A stretch of 64,000 bases of DNA from Rhodobacteraceae bacterium KLH11 (GTDB lineage Bacteria; Pseudomonadota; Alphaproteobacteria; Rhodobacterales; Rhodobacteraceae). Shown here piece by piece: positions 56,619-64,000 of the stretch. A program made the translations under genes and the position numbers. The stretch is from NCBI GenBank assembly GCA_000158135.1, contig DS999531.1, positions 712,132 to 776,131 on the forward strand, in the 5' to 3' direction. Below the pieces are notes generated by a model. It searched no databases, was not told the DNA's origin, and worked only from the letters and a program-made list of their open reading frames with translations. Each line of letters starts with the position of its first letter. The stretch's first letter is position 1.

Positions 56619-56843
56619 TTAGACGGCGAACATCAGCAGCAGCGAGACCAGGAATGCAAAGATCCCCAGCGCTTCTGCGAATGCGATACCGATGAACAGG
56701 GTTGCGGTCTGCGAAGCAGCCGCCGAAGGGTTGCGCAGGGCGCCGGACAGGAAGTTGCCTGCAACGTTGCCCACCCCGATTGCGGCTGCGCCGGAACCGA
56801 TTGCTGCCAGGCCTGCGCCGATATGTGCGAGATCGCCTTCCAT
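56619..56843 (-). CDS. atpE: F0F1 ATP synthase subunit c
   Basis: Proton-carrying ring subunit. 74 residues, two helices: [26 protein letters not shown] and the second with the conserved proton-binding Glu in [20 protein letters not shown]. The loop contains [10 protein letters not shown]. The Gly/Ala-rich first helix and the acidic residue in helix 2 are standard. There is a 48-bp gap from atpB. Confidence 0.96.
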   Translation of the reverse strand: MEGDLAHIGAGLAAIGSGAAAIGVGNVAGNFLSGALRNPSAAASQTATLFIGIAFAEALGIFAFLVSLLLMFAV

Positions 56844-56891
56844 GATGTATCTCCTTACGAATTGGAAGTTTCGATGTTGGGGGTTCGGACC

Positions 56892-57650
56892 TTAGTGCGA
56901 AGGATGCAGCGCATCTTTCAGGTAAACACAGGTCAGAATGGTGAATACGTAGGCCTGAATGAAGGACACGAGGACCTCAAGGCCGTACATAGCGGTGATC
57001 GCCAGAACCGACACGGGCGAGATCACGGCAATCGCGGCAAAGCCTGCGAACACCTTGATCACGGCGTGGCCAGCCATGACGTTACCAGCAAGACGAATGG
57101 AGTGGCTGACCGGGCGCACGAAGTACGAGATCAGCTCGATAACCGCGAGAACCGGACGCAGTGCCAGCGGCGCGCTGGAGACCCAGAACAGGCCCAGGAA
57201 CGCGGCACCGTTCTTGACGAAACCCAGCACGGTCACGGTCAGGAACACGGCCAGCGCCAGCGGGATGGTCACGGCGAAATGTGATGTGGTGGTGAACGAT
57301 GCCGGGATCATACCCAGGAAGTTCGCGCAGACAATGAACATGAACAGGGTCATGACATAAGGGAAGTACTTCACGCCTTCCTTGCCGCAGATGTCTTCCA
57401 GCATCTTGTAGATAAAACCATAGGCCAGTTCAGCCACCGACTGCATGCGGCTGGGAACGATGGCACGTTTGGACGTGGGCAAAACGAGCAGGGCCGCCAC
57501 GGTCAGTACTGCGAAGAACAGCCACAGCGTCACATTGGTGATCGTGAACATGCCAACCGCGCCGTCACCGAACAACGGTTTGACGATGAATTGGTCCATC
57601 GGGTGGAAAACCAGGCTGCTGCCTTCTGCTGCGGTGGTCTCGGTCGCCAC
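56892..57650 (-). CDS. atpB: F0F1 ATP synthase subunit a
   Basis: Membrane stator subunit forming the proton half-channels. 252 residues, about six helices. The essential Arg lies in [25 protein letters not shown] (about 177-201). [14 protein letters not shown] and [26 protein letters not shown] are also diagnostic. It is 2 bp after atpI and precedes atpE. Confidence 0.96.
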   Translation of the reverse strand: MATETTAAEGSSLVFHPMDQFIVKPLFGDGAVGMFTITNVTLWLFFAVLTVAALLVLPTSKRAIVPSRMQSVAELAYGFIYKMLEDICGKEGVKYFPYVMTLFMFIVCANFLGMIPASFTTTSHFAVTIPLALAVFLTVTVLGFVKNGAAFLGLFWVSSAPLALRPVLAVIELISYFVRPVSHSIRLAGNVMAGHAVIKVFAGFAAIAVISPVSVLAITAMYGLEVLVSFIQAYVFTILTCVYLKDALHPSH

Positions 57651-57652
57651 GT

Positions 57653-57985
57653 TCAGTCCCTCTCGTCCTTCTCGGCCTGCATGTGGGCCGCTTGTTTCTC
57701 TTGGGCTTCTTTCGCGCTGCGGAGCATAACCTTCACGCCCGCGACCAGGCCCAGCAATGTGAACAGCACCAGAAAGATCGGGATCGTCCCGAACAGGCTG
57801 TCCAGCCCGTATCCGATGCCAAATCCGATCCCCAAACCGGATACCATTTCGATGACCATCCTCCAGGCAAGCTCGCCGCCCGAGATGTCAGTATCCGCCC
57901 GAGGCTTGGGCGCTTTGGCCTTTTTCGCCGCGTCGATCTTGGCCTCCAGCTGCGCCATACGCTGCTTTTGGTCATCATCAGTCAC
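57653..57985 (-). CDS. atpI: AtpZ/AtpI family F0F1 ATPase assembly protein
   Basis: 110 residues, basic N-terminus ([28 protein letters not shown]) and two membrane helices around [31 protein letters not shown] and [22 protein letters not shown]. Family members help c-ring assembly or bind magnesium. It is the first gene of the F0 operon, so the promoter is upstream, in 57986-58169. Confidence 0.9.
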   Translation of the reverse strand: MTDDDQKQRMAQLEAKIDAAKKAKAPKPRADTDISGGELAWRMVIEMVSGLGIGFGIGYGLDSLFGTIPIFLVLFTLLGLVAGVKVMLRSAKEAQEKQAAHMQAEKDERD

Positions 57986-58079
57986 GGGCGGTTTCCTCGC
58001 ACAGTCTTGGGCACGGTGCTAAGGGGCGCAGCGCAGAGAGTCAACGGCGTTAAATACGCAACTTTCGACATGATAACCC

Positions 58080-58104
58080 TAAGATTTTTATGCTAAAAAT
58101 CTTA
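58080..58104. repeat. AT-rich hairpin with TGC/GCA loop
   Basis: Arms TAAGATTTTTA (58080-58090) and TAAAAATCTTA (58094-58104) with loop TGC (GCA on the minus strand). It lies 95 bp upstream of atpI, between same-strand genes. Another GCA-loop hairpin follows at 58122. Confidence 0.75.
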
Positions 58105-58121
58105 GCCGCACCAAGCGCGAG

Positions 58122-58136
58122 CGATCCGCAGGATCG
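58122..58136. repeat. Short hairpin with GCA loop
   Basis: Arms CGATCC (58122-58127) and GGATCG (58131-58136) with loop GCA on the + strand. Together with 58080-58104 it forms a tandem pair of unrelated arms in the gap between the EamA gene and the F0 operon. Confidence 0.65.
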
Positions 58137-58169
58137 GCAGATCAGGCGAATTGGCCTGAATCTGTATAT

Positions 58170-59081
58170 TCAACCTTTTGGTTGATCATTCGCCTGTGTA
58201 TCCCATCGCCATCTTGTGACAATTCGTCCGTCGATCAGCAGCAGCCCGACAAAAATGGCCGCCATGCCCAGCAGATGCTCGGGTCGTAACGTCTCTGCCA
58301 GCACCCATGTCCCCAGCACAAGGGCCGAAACCGGAGCGATCAGTGTGACAGTCGAGATATTTGTCGGCCCCACCTTGGGCAACAGCCAATAGAATGCGAT
58401 GAAGGCGGCCGAGGTCAGCACGAAGCCGATCATCATCAGCGAGGCCCATGTCTCGGCCCGGGTAACATGTGGCAGCCCTTCGCGCCAAAGTGCCAGCGGG
58501 GCGATGGCGAATGTTGCTCCGGTCAGGGCAAGTGCCACCAGAACCACGGGCGGCATGTCCCGAAAAGCCCGCGCGATATTAACTGAAAAGGCATAGCAGA
58601 CCGGGGCGCACAGGGTCAGCAGGATCGCCCAGAACTCGGATTTCGCGCCGGAGTGCAGAACCGGCAGAGACAGCACAACGATCCCGGCAAACCCGCAGAG
58701 CACACCCAGTGATTTGAGCAGCGTGGCCCGTTCCCCTCGGGGCCAGAAATGCGAGACGATCACGGCAAAAGCCGGTGTTGTCGCATTCACGATCCCTGCC
58801 ACGCCCGCACCGATATGCTGCTGGCCCAGCGCGTAGAAAGCAAAAGGCGCGGCATAACTGAGCGCGCCAAAGCCCAGCAGGCCCGCGGCCCGACCAGGCG
58901 TCAGATTGATGGGCAAACGTCGGCCCAGCACATAGGCCCAGCAACCCAGCGCCCCGAAGGCCACGCGCCCCATTGAAACCGAGAGCGGCCCCAGCTCGCG
59001 CAGCAAAATGGCGTTGAACATGAAGGACATGCCCCAGCCAATGCCAAGGATGCAGATCACCAGCCAGTACTTTAGTGCCAT
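58170..59081 (-). CDS. EamA/DMT family transporter
   Basis: 303 residues, about ten membrane helices in two EamA repeats: ILGIGWGMSFMFNAILLRELGPLSVSM in the first, and AFIAFYWLLPKVGPTNISTVTLIAPVSALVLGTWVLAETL in the second. Family members export metabolites or amino acids, but no substrate can be told. It is divergent from an ArsR-type regulator gene, with 85 bp between starts, so that regulator may control it. Confidence 0.85.
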   Translation of the reverse strand: MALKYWLVICILGIGWGMSFMFNAILLRELGPLSVSMGRVAFGALGCWAYVLGRRLPINLTPGRAAGLLGFGALSYAAPFAFYALGQQHIGAGVAGIVNATTPAFAVIVSHFWPRGERATLLKSLGVLCGFAGIVVLSLPVLHSGAKSEFWAILLTLCAPVCYAFSVNIARAFRDMPPVVLVALALTGATFAIAPLALWREGLPHVTRAETWASLMMIGFVLTSAAFIAFYWLLPKVGPTNISTVTLIAPVSALVLGTWVLAETLRPEHLLGMAAIFVGLLLIDGRIVTRWRWDTQANDQPKG

Positions 59082-59166
59082 TGCCTGTCCCCTTCGTCTG
59101 GCCCCGGGGCACAGTGATCATCTGGTGAAAATTGTCAAACCGCTTCCTGCGCATTAGGAAAGAGGC

Positions 59167-59499
59167 ATGTCAAACGACCTCGACACCGTATTCGCAGCCC
59201 TTGCCGATCCCACTCGCCGCGCCATTCTGGCGATGTTGCTGGAAGATGACATGGCCGTCACAGATGTGGCCGATCCGTTCGAGATGTCGCTGGCCGCGAT
59301 CTCGAAACATCTGGTGATCCTGACCAGGGCCGGGCTGATCAGCCAGGAAAAGCGCGGGCGGGTGAAATGGTGCAAGCTGGAGCCCGATGCTCTGCGGGCG
59401 GCCTCGGTCTGGATGCAGGGGTTCGGACAGTTTGAACCGGTCAACCTTGATGCGTTTGAGCGGTTCCTGGAGGTTGAATTGCCCTCGGATGAGGCCTGA
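59167..59499 (+). CDS. ArsR family winged-helix regulator
   Basis: 110 residues. The ArsR core FAALADPTRRAILAMLLEDDMAVTDVADPFEMSLAAISKHLVIL (about 9-52) is standard, with a wing KRGRVKWCKLEP. There is no metal Cys cluster of the ArsR/SmtB type in the helix, so the ligand is probably not a heavy metal. These HTH_20 members are often paired with SRPBCC genes; here the neighbour is an EamA exporter. Confidence 0.88.
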   Translation: MSNDLDTVFAALADPTRRAILAMLLEDDMAVTDVADPFEMSLAAISKHLVILTRAGLISQEKRGRVKWCKLEPDALRAASVWMQGFGQFEPVNLDAFERFLEVELPSDEA

Positions 59500-59593
59500 A
59501 CTTCAGGGATGCGCAGGGCCTGACCAAATTCCCGTCGACCTCAGCCCCGAATGTGAAAGAAATCCACGTTGATCCGTTCCAAAGCGGCGCGGA

Positions 59594-60505
59594 TCACTCG
59601 GCCATCGTGGCAGTATTGGCCGGGGCGTCCTCCCCCTTGAGCAACATCAGCAATGCGATCGCCGTCAGCACCGCCCCCACCAGAACCAGCGCTGTCGGCG
59701 CGGGCCGGCCCAGCGCGATTTCCCACAAGATCACCCAGCTGGGGATCAGGTAGGTGTAGGCCATGACCTTGGCCGCGGGCAGGCACAACGCCGCGAACTG
59801 CACCAGAACAAAGCTGGCAGCTGTTGCAAACAGCGAGACATAGAGCAGCGTCAACCAGACGATCCCCGGCAGGTTTGCCCAATCAGTCGCGCGGATATCG
59901 GACCAACCCCAGAGCGTCAGGATCAGGCACCCCGCCACCAGCGTGCCAAAAGCAAAGACAACGGCGGGCTCTCCGCGGTTCAGTCGCCGCACCATCGGGG
60001 TATAGATGGCATGTGCGGCGCAGCCCCAGAAATAGATGATCTCGCCCACCCCGATCTCGAATGCCTGAAGGGCCTGCCAATCTGCCCGAAAGATCACCCA
60101 AACCGCGCCAACGGCACCAATGGTCAGCGCCAGTGCCATGCGCGGGGTGGTGATCTGGCGCAGCAGAACCCATCCGGCCAGCGCCGACATGATCGGTGTC
60201 AATGTGAAAACGGCCGCAGCGCTGACCGGTGGTGCCGTTTTGAGGCCGTAGAACATCAGCACGAAGTAAGCACCGAACAAGCCACCCAGCACCAGATACC
60301 GCCAGGGCGCACGCGCCGCATCCCGGGAAATCCCTGTGGTGGCCAATGCTGCGACACCAATGACCACAGCGGCAATCGCAAAACGCGCCGCAGTGATCGC
60401 CGAAGGCGCGATCTCGTTCGCGACCATCGAACCCAGCGAAAAGCTGCCCGCCACCAGAGCCGAGAATATCAACATGGCCAGGTGGCCGCGCATCTGTGGT
60501 GTCAC
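59594..60505 (-). CDS. EamA/DMT family transporter
   Basis: 303 residues if read from the GTG at 60505, which overlaps the LysR stop (GTGA); ATG at 60493 would give 299. About ten helices in two EamA repeats: LIFSALVAGSFSLGSMVANEIAPSAI and LVQFAALCLPAAKVMAYTYLIPSWVILWEIAL. Substrate unknown. It is probably co-transcribed with and controlled by the upstream LysR gene. Confidence 0.85.
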   Translation of the reverse strand: MTPQMRGHLAMLIFSALVAGSFSLGSMVANEIAPSAITAARFAIAAVVIGVAALATTGISRDAARAPWRYLVLGGLFGAYFVLMFYGLKTAPPVSAAAVFTLTPIMSALAGWVLLRQITTPRMALALTIGAVGAVWVIFRADWQALQAFEIGVGEIIYFWGCAAHAIYTPMVRRLNRGEPAVVFAFGTLVAGCLILTLWGWSDIRATDWANLPGIVWLTLLYVSLFATAASFVLVQFAALCLPAAKVMAYTYLIPSWVILWEIALGRPAPTALVLVGAVLTAIALLMLLKGEDAPANTATMAE

Positions 60506-61380
60506 GACAGCCAGCCTTTGGATTGGCCCTTCAGGAACGACAGGAACGCCTGCACCTTGGTGGTACGATGCAGATCCACATGAGTCACCAGCCACAGCTT
60601 GCCGGACCATTCGGGCAGAGGCTCCATCACCTCAACCAGATCGGGGTCGCGCGCGGCTTCCCACCGGGCCATAAAGCCGATACCCGCCCCGGCCAGAACC
60701 GCCTCGCGCATGCAGAAATTGTTGGTACAGCGAAAGGTGATCGCCCGCTCGGGTGCATTGGCGCGCAGCCAGCGGGAAAACGGCGCGCGGCTGTTTTCAT
60801 CATCGTTGCCGACGAAGTGGTGATCCGCGAAATCCGCAAGGCCCGAGGGCCTGCCATGACGCTCGATATAAGCCTTGCTGGCGAACAACCCGATCTCTTG
60901 CGGAATAAAGGGCTGCACCACGTTGTCAGGCTGGTCCGGGGCAGCGCCCGCGCGGATCGCCACATGCGCTTCGCCATATTCCAGGCGGAACAGGCGATCG
61001 CCGGTCAGATAGCGCACGATCAGGCCCGGATGGGCCTGCTGGAACTCTGTCAGTGTGGGCACAACCAACGGTGCCAGCGATGCCAGCGAGGTGACAACCA
61101 GATCGCCCGACACATCGTCTCCACGCCCCTTCATCCGGCCCACCAGCTGATTGAACTGATCCTCGGTGGCCTGCGCAACACGCAGCAAATCCTCTCCGGC
61201 CTCGGTTGGCGTGTAGCCGCGCGCATGACGCTGGAACAGTTTAACCCCCAGTCGCGCTTCAATCGCGTCGATATGGCGGATGACGGTGGCATGATGCACG
61301 CCTAATACATCCGCCGCACCGCTGACCGTACCCATGCGCGCCACCTGATAGGCGGTTCTCACCTCATCCCAATTGTCCAT
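60502..61380 (-). CDS. LysR family transcriptional regulator
   Basis: 292 residues from ATG 61380 (MDNWDEVRTAYQVARMGTVSG). The N-terminal HTH has AADVLGVHHATVIRHIDAIEARLGVKLFQRHARGYTPTEAGE (about 25-66). The effector domain starts near 88. The sequence falls in the subgroup with two His in the HTH helix, seen in several transport-linked regulators. The stop overlaps the EamA start, so it lies in the same transcript as its likely target. Confidence 0.88.
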   Translation of the reverse strand: MDNWDEVRTAYQVARMGTVSGAADVLGVHHATVIRHIDAIEARLGVKLFQRHARGYTPTEAGEDLLRVAQATEDQFNQLVGRMKGRGDDVSGDLVVTSLASLAPLVVPTLTEFQQAHPGLIVRYLTGDRLFRLEYGEAHVAIRAGAAPDQPDNVVQPFIPQEIGLFASKAYIERHGRPSGLADFADHHFVGNDDENSRAPFSRWLRANAPERAITFRCTNNFCMREAVLAGAGIGFMARWEAARDPDLVEVMEPLPEWSGKLWLVTHVDLHRTTKVQAFLSFLKGQSKGWLS

Positions 61381-61474
61381 TGCATAGGATCCAATGTGCA
61401 AATTCTAACAATGCACTCGTTATATCCGGGATTTGTTCACTTATGCAACAACCCTGTCGCCCACCAGACCGGCC

Positions 61475-61528
61475 GCCCTTCTTCTGTTCAAAAATACCTC
61501 CGTCGGAGACACGCGCCGCAAGGCGCGT
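61475..61528 (-). repeat. Composite intergenic module, copy B
   Basis: Read on the minus strand it has the same order as copy A (10332-10383): GC hairpin ACGCGCC-TTGC-GGCGCGT (61511-61528), the palindrome CTCCGACGGAG, then GTATTTTTGAACAGAAGAAG and GGC. The loop is GCAA on the + strand. It lies between the LysR gene and the YbaK-type gene. Confidence 0.65.
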
Positions 61529-61532
61529 TCTA

Positions 61533-62063
61533 TCACGGCAACCAGATAACCGCGCACCCGACCCAATCGAAAAACGCCATCAGATCGGCACGCGGCATCG
61601 CAACGGTCCGGTCATTGACCAACGGATGCATGTTGATCACGTCTGCCTGCTGCGCGGCGGCGTCCATGCAAAACCGCACCCCGGCCCGCGCGCCATTGAT
61701 CATCGCCAGAGGGCTGACCGCACCGGGACGGATACCGAGATGCTCAAACAAACGATCTGCCGAACCGAAAGACAGGCTGCCAACCCCCAGCTCGGCCCCC
61801 AACCTCTTGAGGTCGATCTGCCGGCTTTGCTCCAGCGTCACCAGATAATTCCGCTTTTTCTTATCCCGCAGATAGAGGTTCTTGAGCCGCAGCGCGTTCT
61901 CACCCGGCACCAGAAACTGATCTTCGACCGCCTTTGCGTCCTCGACCGTGCGCAGGGGAACGTGATGATGCAACCGATAGCGCAGCCCCCATGCGTCCAA
62001 CTGCGCCAGCAGCGCATCCGAGCTGAGCGGCAATGTATCCTGAAAAGCAGATGACGCGTCCAT
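61533..62063 (-). CDS. YbaK/ProX-type aminoacyl-tRNA deacylase domain protein
   Basis: 176 residues, a stand-alone YbaK domain like ProXp-ala, which clears Ala-tRNA-Pro made by misacylation. Seen: YRLHHHVPLRTVEDAKAVED, LKNLYLRDKKKRNYLVTLEQSRQIDLKRL (about 60-88) with the conserved Lys, and GVGSLSFGSADRLFEHLGIRPGAVSPLAMIN. The catalytic residues are inferred from the family. It reads away from the hypothetical gene at 62152. Confidence 0.86.
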   Translation of the reverse strand: MDASSAFQDTLPLSSDALLAQLDAWGLRYRLHHHVPLRTVEDAKAVEDQFLVPGENALRLKNLYLRDKKKRNYLVTLEQSRQIDLKRLGAELGVGSLSFGSADRLFEHLGIRPGAVSPLAMINGARAGVRFCMDAAAQQADVINMHPLVNDRTVAMPRADLMAFFDWVGCAVIWLP

Positions 62064-62151
62064 GGAACCCTCCTGTCTGACGCGCTCATTACGTAATGCG
62101 GGTATAAATTCAAGCCGGGACAGACCCCGAATTCAATGGTAGCGTGCCGCT

Positions 62152-62676
62152 ATGAAAGTGACGCGTGATACACCAGATCAACTGATCCTGTCCGATACCC
62201 CATGGTTCATCGGTATCACGCTGGTCTTTTTCATTCTCATCTTTGTGGGCCTCGGTCTGTTTCTGATGACAGACGGGGGTGAGGCGATCCTGTTCGGCCT
62301 GATCTTTGGGCTTGGCGGTGGCGGGTTGGGCTTTGGTGCCTTTTGCGCCTTCGTGCGGCGGGTGCAGGTTATTTTCGACCGCAGCGCCGACAGCATCCTG
62401 ATCCGGCGACAGTCGGTTTTTGGCTATGAAACCGTCGCGCATGTTCTGTCGAACCTCTCTCATGCCGAACTGGAAAGCACCACTTCGAGGCGCAACGGGA
62501 ACACATCAACTCTGTACCGTCCAATTCTGGTTCTGGACAAAGGCATGAGCGCGGGCCGCCATCCGATTGTTGAGGCCTTTTCAAGCGGCGCAGGCTCTCG
62601 CCGACTAGTGGATGCGGTGAACAACTGGCTGCCATCGAAACGCCGACAAAGTGACGATCAGAGCAGATCAGCTTAG
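62152..62676 (+). CDS. Membrane protein of unknown function
   Basis: 174 residues. Two N-terminal membrane helices (WFIGITLVFFILIFVGLGLFLM about 18-39 and AILFGLIFGLGGGGLGFGAFCAFV about 45-68) are followed by a soluble beta-type domain (VQVIFDRSADSILIRRQSVFGYETVAHVL) like a small PH-type fold. No family name is offered. It is separated from rpmE by an AT-rich hairpin and a terminator. Confidence 0.7.
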   Translation: MKVTRDTPDQLILSDTPWFIGITLVFFILIFVGLGLFLMTDGGEAILFGLIFGLGGGGLGFGAFCAFVRRVQVIFDRSADSILIRRQSVFGYETVAHVLSNLSHAELESTTSRRNGNTSTLYRPILVLDKGMSAGRHPIVEAFSSGAGSRRLVDAVNNWLPSKRRQSDDQSRSA

Positions 62677-62696
62677 CTTGCCTGCCACCGAACCCG

Positions 62697-62715
62697 TAAA
62701 ATTCGCAGAATTTTA
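62697..62715. repeat. AT-rich hairpin with GCA loop
   Basis: Arms TAAAATTC (62697-62704) and GAATTTTA (62708-62715), loop GCA on the + strand. It lies 20 bp after the stop of the hypothetical gene and just before the rpmE terminator. Confidence 0.7.
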
Positions 62716-62730
62716 TCGCCGAATACCATA

Positions 62731-62755
62731 AAAAAAGCCGCCCCAACGGGGCGGC
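62731..62755 (-). terminator. Intrinsic terminator of rplS-rpmE
   Basis: On the minus strand: stem GCCGCCCC (62755-62748), loop GTT, stem GGGGCGGC (62744-62737), then six to seven T. It lies 26 bp after the rpmE stop. Confidence 0.9.
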
Positions 62756-62780
62756 CTTTCGCATTTGAACCGGGTCAGGC

Positions 62781-63002
62781 TTAGAAGCCCAGACCTTCGT
62801 ATTTCTTCTTGAACTTCGACACACGACCACCGGCGTCCATCAGACGGGTGCCGCCACCGGTCCACGCAGGGTGCGAGGAGGGGTCGATTTCCAGAGCCAG
62901 CTGGTCGCCCTCGGCGCCCCAGGTGGATTTCATCTGAACCACAGTCCCATCGGTCATTTTGACGTTGATGACGTGATAATCGGGATGGATGTCTTTTTTC
63001 AT
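62781..63002 (-). CDS. rpmE: 50S ribosomal protein L31
   Basis: 73 residues. [50 protein letters not shown] is typical of L31. The CxxC zinc motif of many L31 proteins is absent; the protein is of the zinc-free type (second residues are aromatic or polar there). 11 bp after rplS and ended by a strong terminator. Confidence 0.94.
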   Translation of the reverse strand: MKKDIHPDYHVINVKMTDGTVVQMKSTWGAEGDQLALEIDPSSHPAWTGGGTRLMDAGGRVSKFKKKYEGLGF

Positions 63003-63013
63003 CTTTCCGCTCC

Positions 63014-63397
63014 TTACGCCTCGGCGCCAGCCTTGGGCTTGTAGTTGGTGACCTCTGCGATACGTGCGGATTTACCGCGACGGGTGCGCAGATAGTACAG
63101 TTTGGCGCGACGGACGCGGCCACGGCGGACAACGGTGATGCTGTCGATGTTGGTCGAATACAGCGGGAAGACACGCTCCACGCCTTCGCCAAACGAAATT
63201 TTGCGAACGGTGAACGAACCGGCGATGCCTTCGCCGCCTTTGCGCGCGATGCAGACACCTTCGTAGTTCTGCACACGGGTGCGCGACCCTTCGGTCACCT
63301 TATAGCCGACACGGATAGTGTCACCGGCTTTGAAATCGGGGATGTCTTTCCCCAGGGCAGAGATTTGCTCTGCCTCAAGCTGTGCGATCAGGTCCAT
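63014..63397 (-). CDS. rplS: 50S ribosomal protein L19
   Basis: 127 residues. Standard L19: [54 protein letters not shown], then [43 protein letters not shown]. It sits at the 30S/50S interface. In many relatives rplS follows trmD; here the upstream gene is the divergent GH25 lysozyme and a 383-bp leader lies between. Confidence 0.96.
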   Translation of the reverse strand: MDLIAQLEAEQISALGKDIPDFKAGDTIRVGYKVTEGSRTRVQNYEGVCIARKGGEGIAGSFTVRKISFGEGVERVFPLYSTNIDSITVVRRGRVRRAKLYYLRTRRGKSARIAEVTNYKPKAGAEA

Positions 63398-63780
63398 CGC
63401 AATTACTCCTATCTGCTCGTGGTTGGTCCACGAAGTTTGGGCACGGCCTGAGAGCTCTTGGTCTTCACCGGGTCCCGCCTTGCAGCCCGCCAGAGATCAG
63501 ATCGAATGTTCCTTTGGTCTGGTTTACCCTTGCCACACCTTGGCCGAAGAAGACCTGGCGCACGACATCAGACAAACCAAAAACACCGGAGTCGCGCAGG
63601 CACGGCACCGGATTGCGCCCGTTTAGGGGGTTTGCACGCTGGGATCAAGCCCAAATCACCATATTTCCCAAGCAGGGCGGTGGGATTTTGCCGCCCGCAA
63701 AATCCGCCGTTGCGTTGCCGGAAGGATCAGGCATTCTGGATACCAATAATACGAGCAGAAATTTGATACAGGACCGGAAG
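63398..63780. other. Long gap upstream of rplS
   Basis: 383 bp between rplS (minus) and the GH25 gene (plus). It must hold both promoters and the rplS 5' leader. A short pairing CGTGG/CCACG lies near 63420-63435. I see no known leader-RNA class and no convincing open frame; the GGAAG just before the GH25 start is a fair ribosome site. Confidence 0.5.
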
Positions 63781-64000
63781 ATGCGCCAAGCACTCCTGCT
63801 GGCTTTAGCAGCCCTTGTAATTGTCTCGTGTGGACGCCGCGGCCCGCAACCTCAGGCGGTTGAGCCACAGGCCTTTGCCGACACCACCCCGCCCTCGATC
63901 ATCTACCCCGCTTTCGGGGATGCTGACCCGCACCCGTGGGAGGACCGCCATCCGGGCCATTATCCGGTGCACGGGCTGGACGTGTCGCGCTGGCAGCCGC
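63781..64000 (+). CDS. GH25 lysozyme-type lipoprotein, partial (cut by the window edge)
   Basis: About 73 residues visible. The leader ends IVSC (Cys17, lipobox) and is followed by a short linker with Pro/Asp/His and then PVHGLDVSRWQP, the strand and catalytic-site start of GH25 muramidases (the DVSxWQ signature). The enzyme should cleave peptidoglycan; here it would be an outer-membrane or periplasmic lipoprotein. The frame is open to the end, so the gene continues. Confidence 0.85.
   Translation, partial: MRQALLLALAALVIVSCGRRGPQPQAVEPQAFADTTPPSIIYPAFGDADPHPWEDRHPGHYPVHGLDVSRWQP

Overview
The window looks like chromosomal DNA of a marine alphaproteobacterium of the order Rhodobacterales, Roseobacter group (Ruegeria/Phaeobacter-like). 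Reasons: high G+C with alphaproteobacterial gene orders (pckA / chvI-chvG-hprK-rapZ-EIIA-HPr; rpoZ-spoT-pdxJ-acpS-lepB-rnc-era-recO; atpI-atpB-atpE-b'-b), a methylsuccinyl-CoA dehydrogenase of the ethylmalonyl-CoA pathway, a DUF6473 protein, and a short HPr kinase lacking the N-terminal domain. The genus is inference. I see no rRNA, tRNA, CRISPR, prophage or intact insertion sequence.

Layout. 1-5575: 3' part of tuf, a lipoprotein, parC, an SH3b protein and a short-chain dehydrogenase. 5655-10307: small membrane protein, cobalamin adenosyltransferase, etfBA and 3-hydroxybutyryl-CoA dehydrogenase, with a DUF6473 gene on the other strand. 10388-18938: acyltransferase, the ChvG/ChvI plus nitrogen-type PTS and RapZ block, divergent pckA, and a small winged-helix/membrane pair. 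18935-23408: TauE/SafE exporter, mcd, two small envelope genes, recO. 23610-35535: a long minus-strand housekeeping block (rpoZ to era), interrupted between rnc and era by a multicopper oxidase and a membrane protein. 35630-41953: folK, NYN protein, ispH, methyltransferase, rnhA, a ClpP-like lipoprotein and def-def2-fmt. 42048-49861: PLP lyase, FAH hydrolase, glutathionyl-hydroquinone reductase, atypical receiver, cobC-cobD and an MltB-type transglycosylase. 49915-57985: smc, a lipoprotein, a FadR-type regulator with a membrane hydrolase, and the F0 ATP synthase operon. 58170-64000: two EamA exporters with ArsR and LysR regulators, a YbaK-type deacylase, a membrane protein, rplS-rpmE and the start of a GH25 lysozyme.

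Functional links. ChvG/ChvI, HprK, HPr, EIIA-Man and RapZ form a regulatory unit next to the gluconeogenic gene pckA. EtfAB can accept electrons from acyl-CoA dehydrogenases such as Mcd, so etfBA, hbd, mcd, pckA and the B12 genes fit growth on C2, C4 and acyl-CoA substrates. No single large undescribed system stands out. The items most worth a second look are: (i) intergenic hairpins with unrelated arms but a constant GCA/GCAA loop on one strand, two of them part of a composite module; (ii) a 15-nt direct repeat bracketing a hairpin element at the end of the adenosyltransferase gene; (iii) a peptide-deformylase paralogue that lost its metal Cys and catalytic Glu; (iv) a degenerate receiver protein behind an exact CtrA-type site; (v) a lipoprotein with ClpP-like Ser and His motifs; and (vi) the oxidase cassette between rnc and era.
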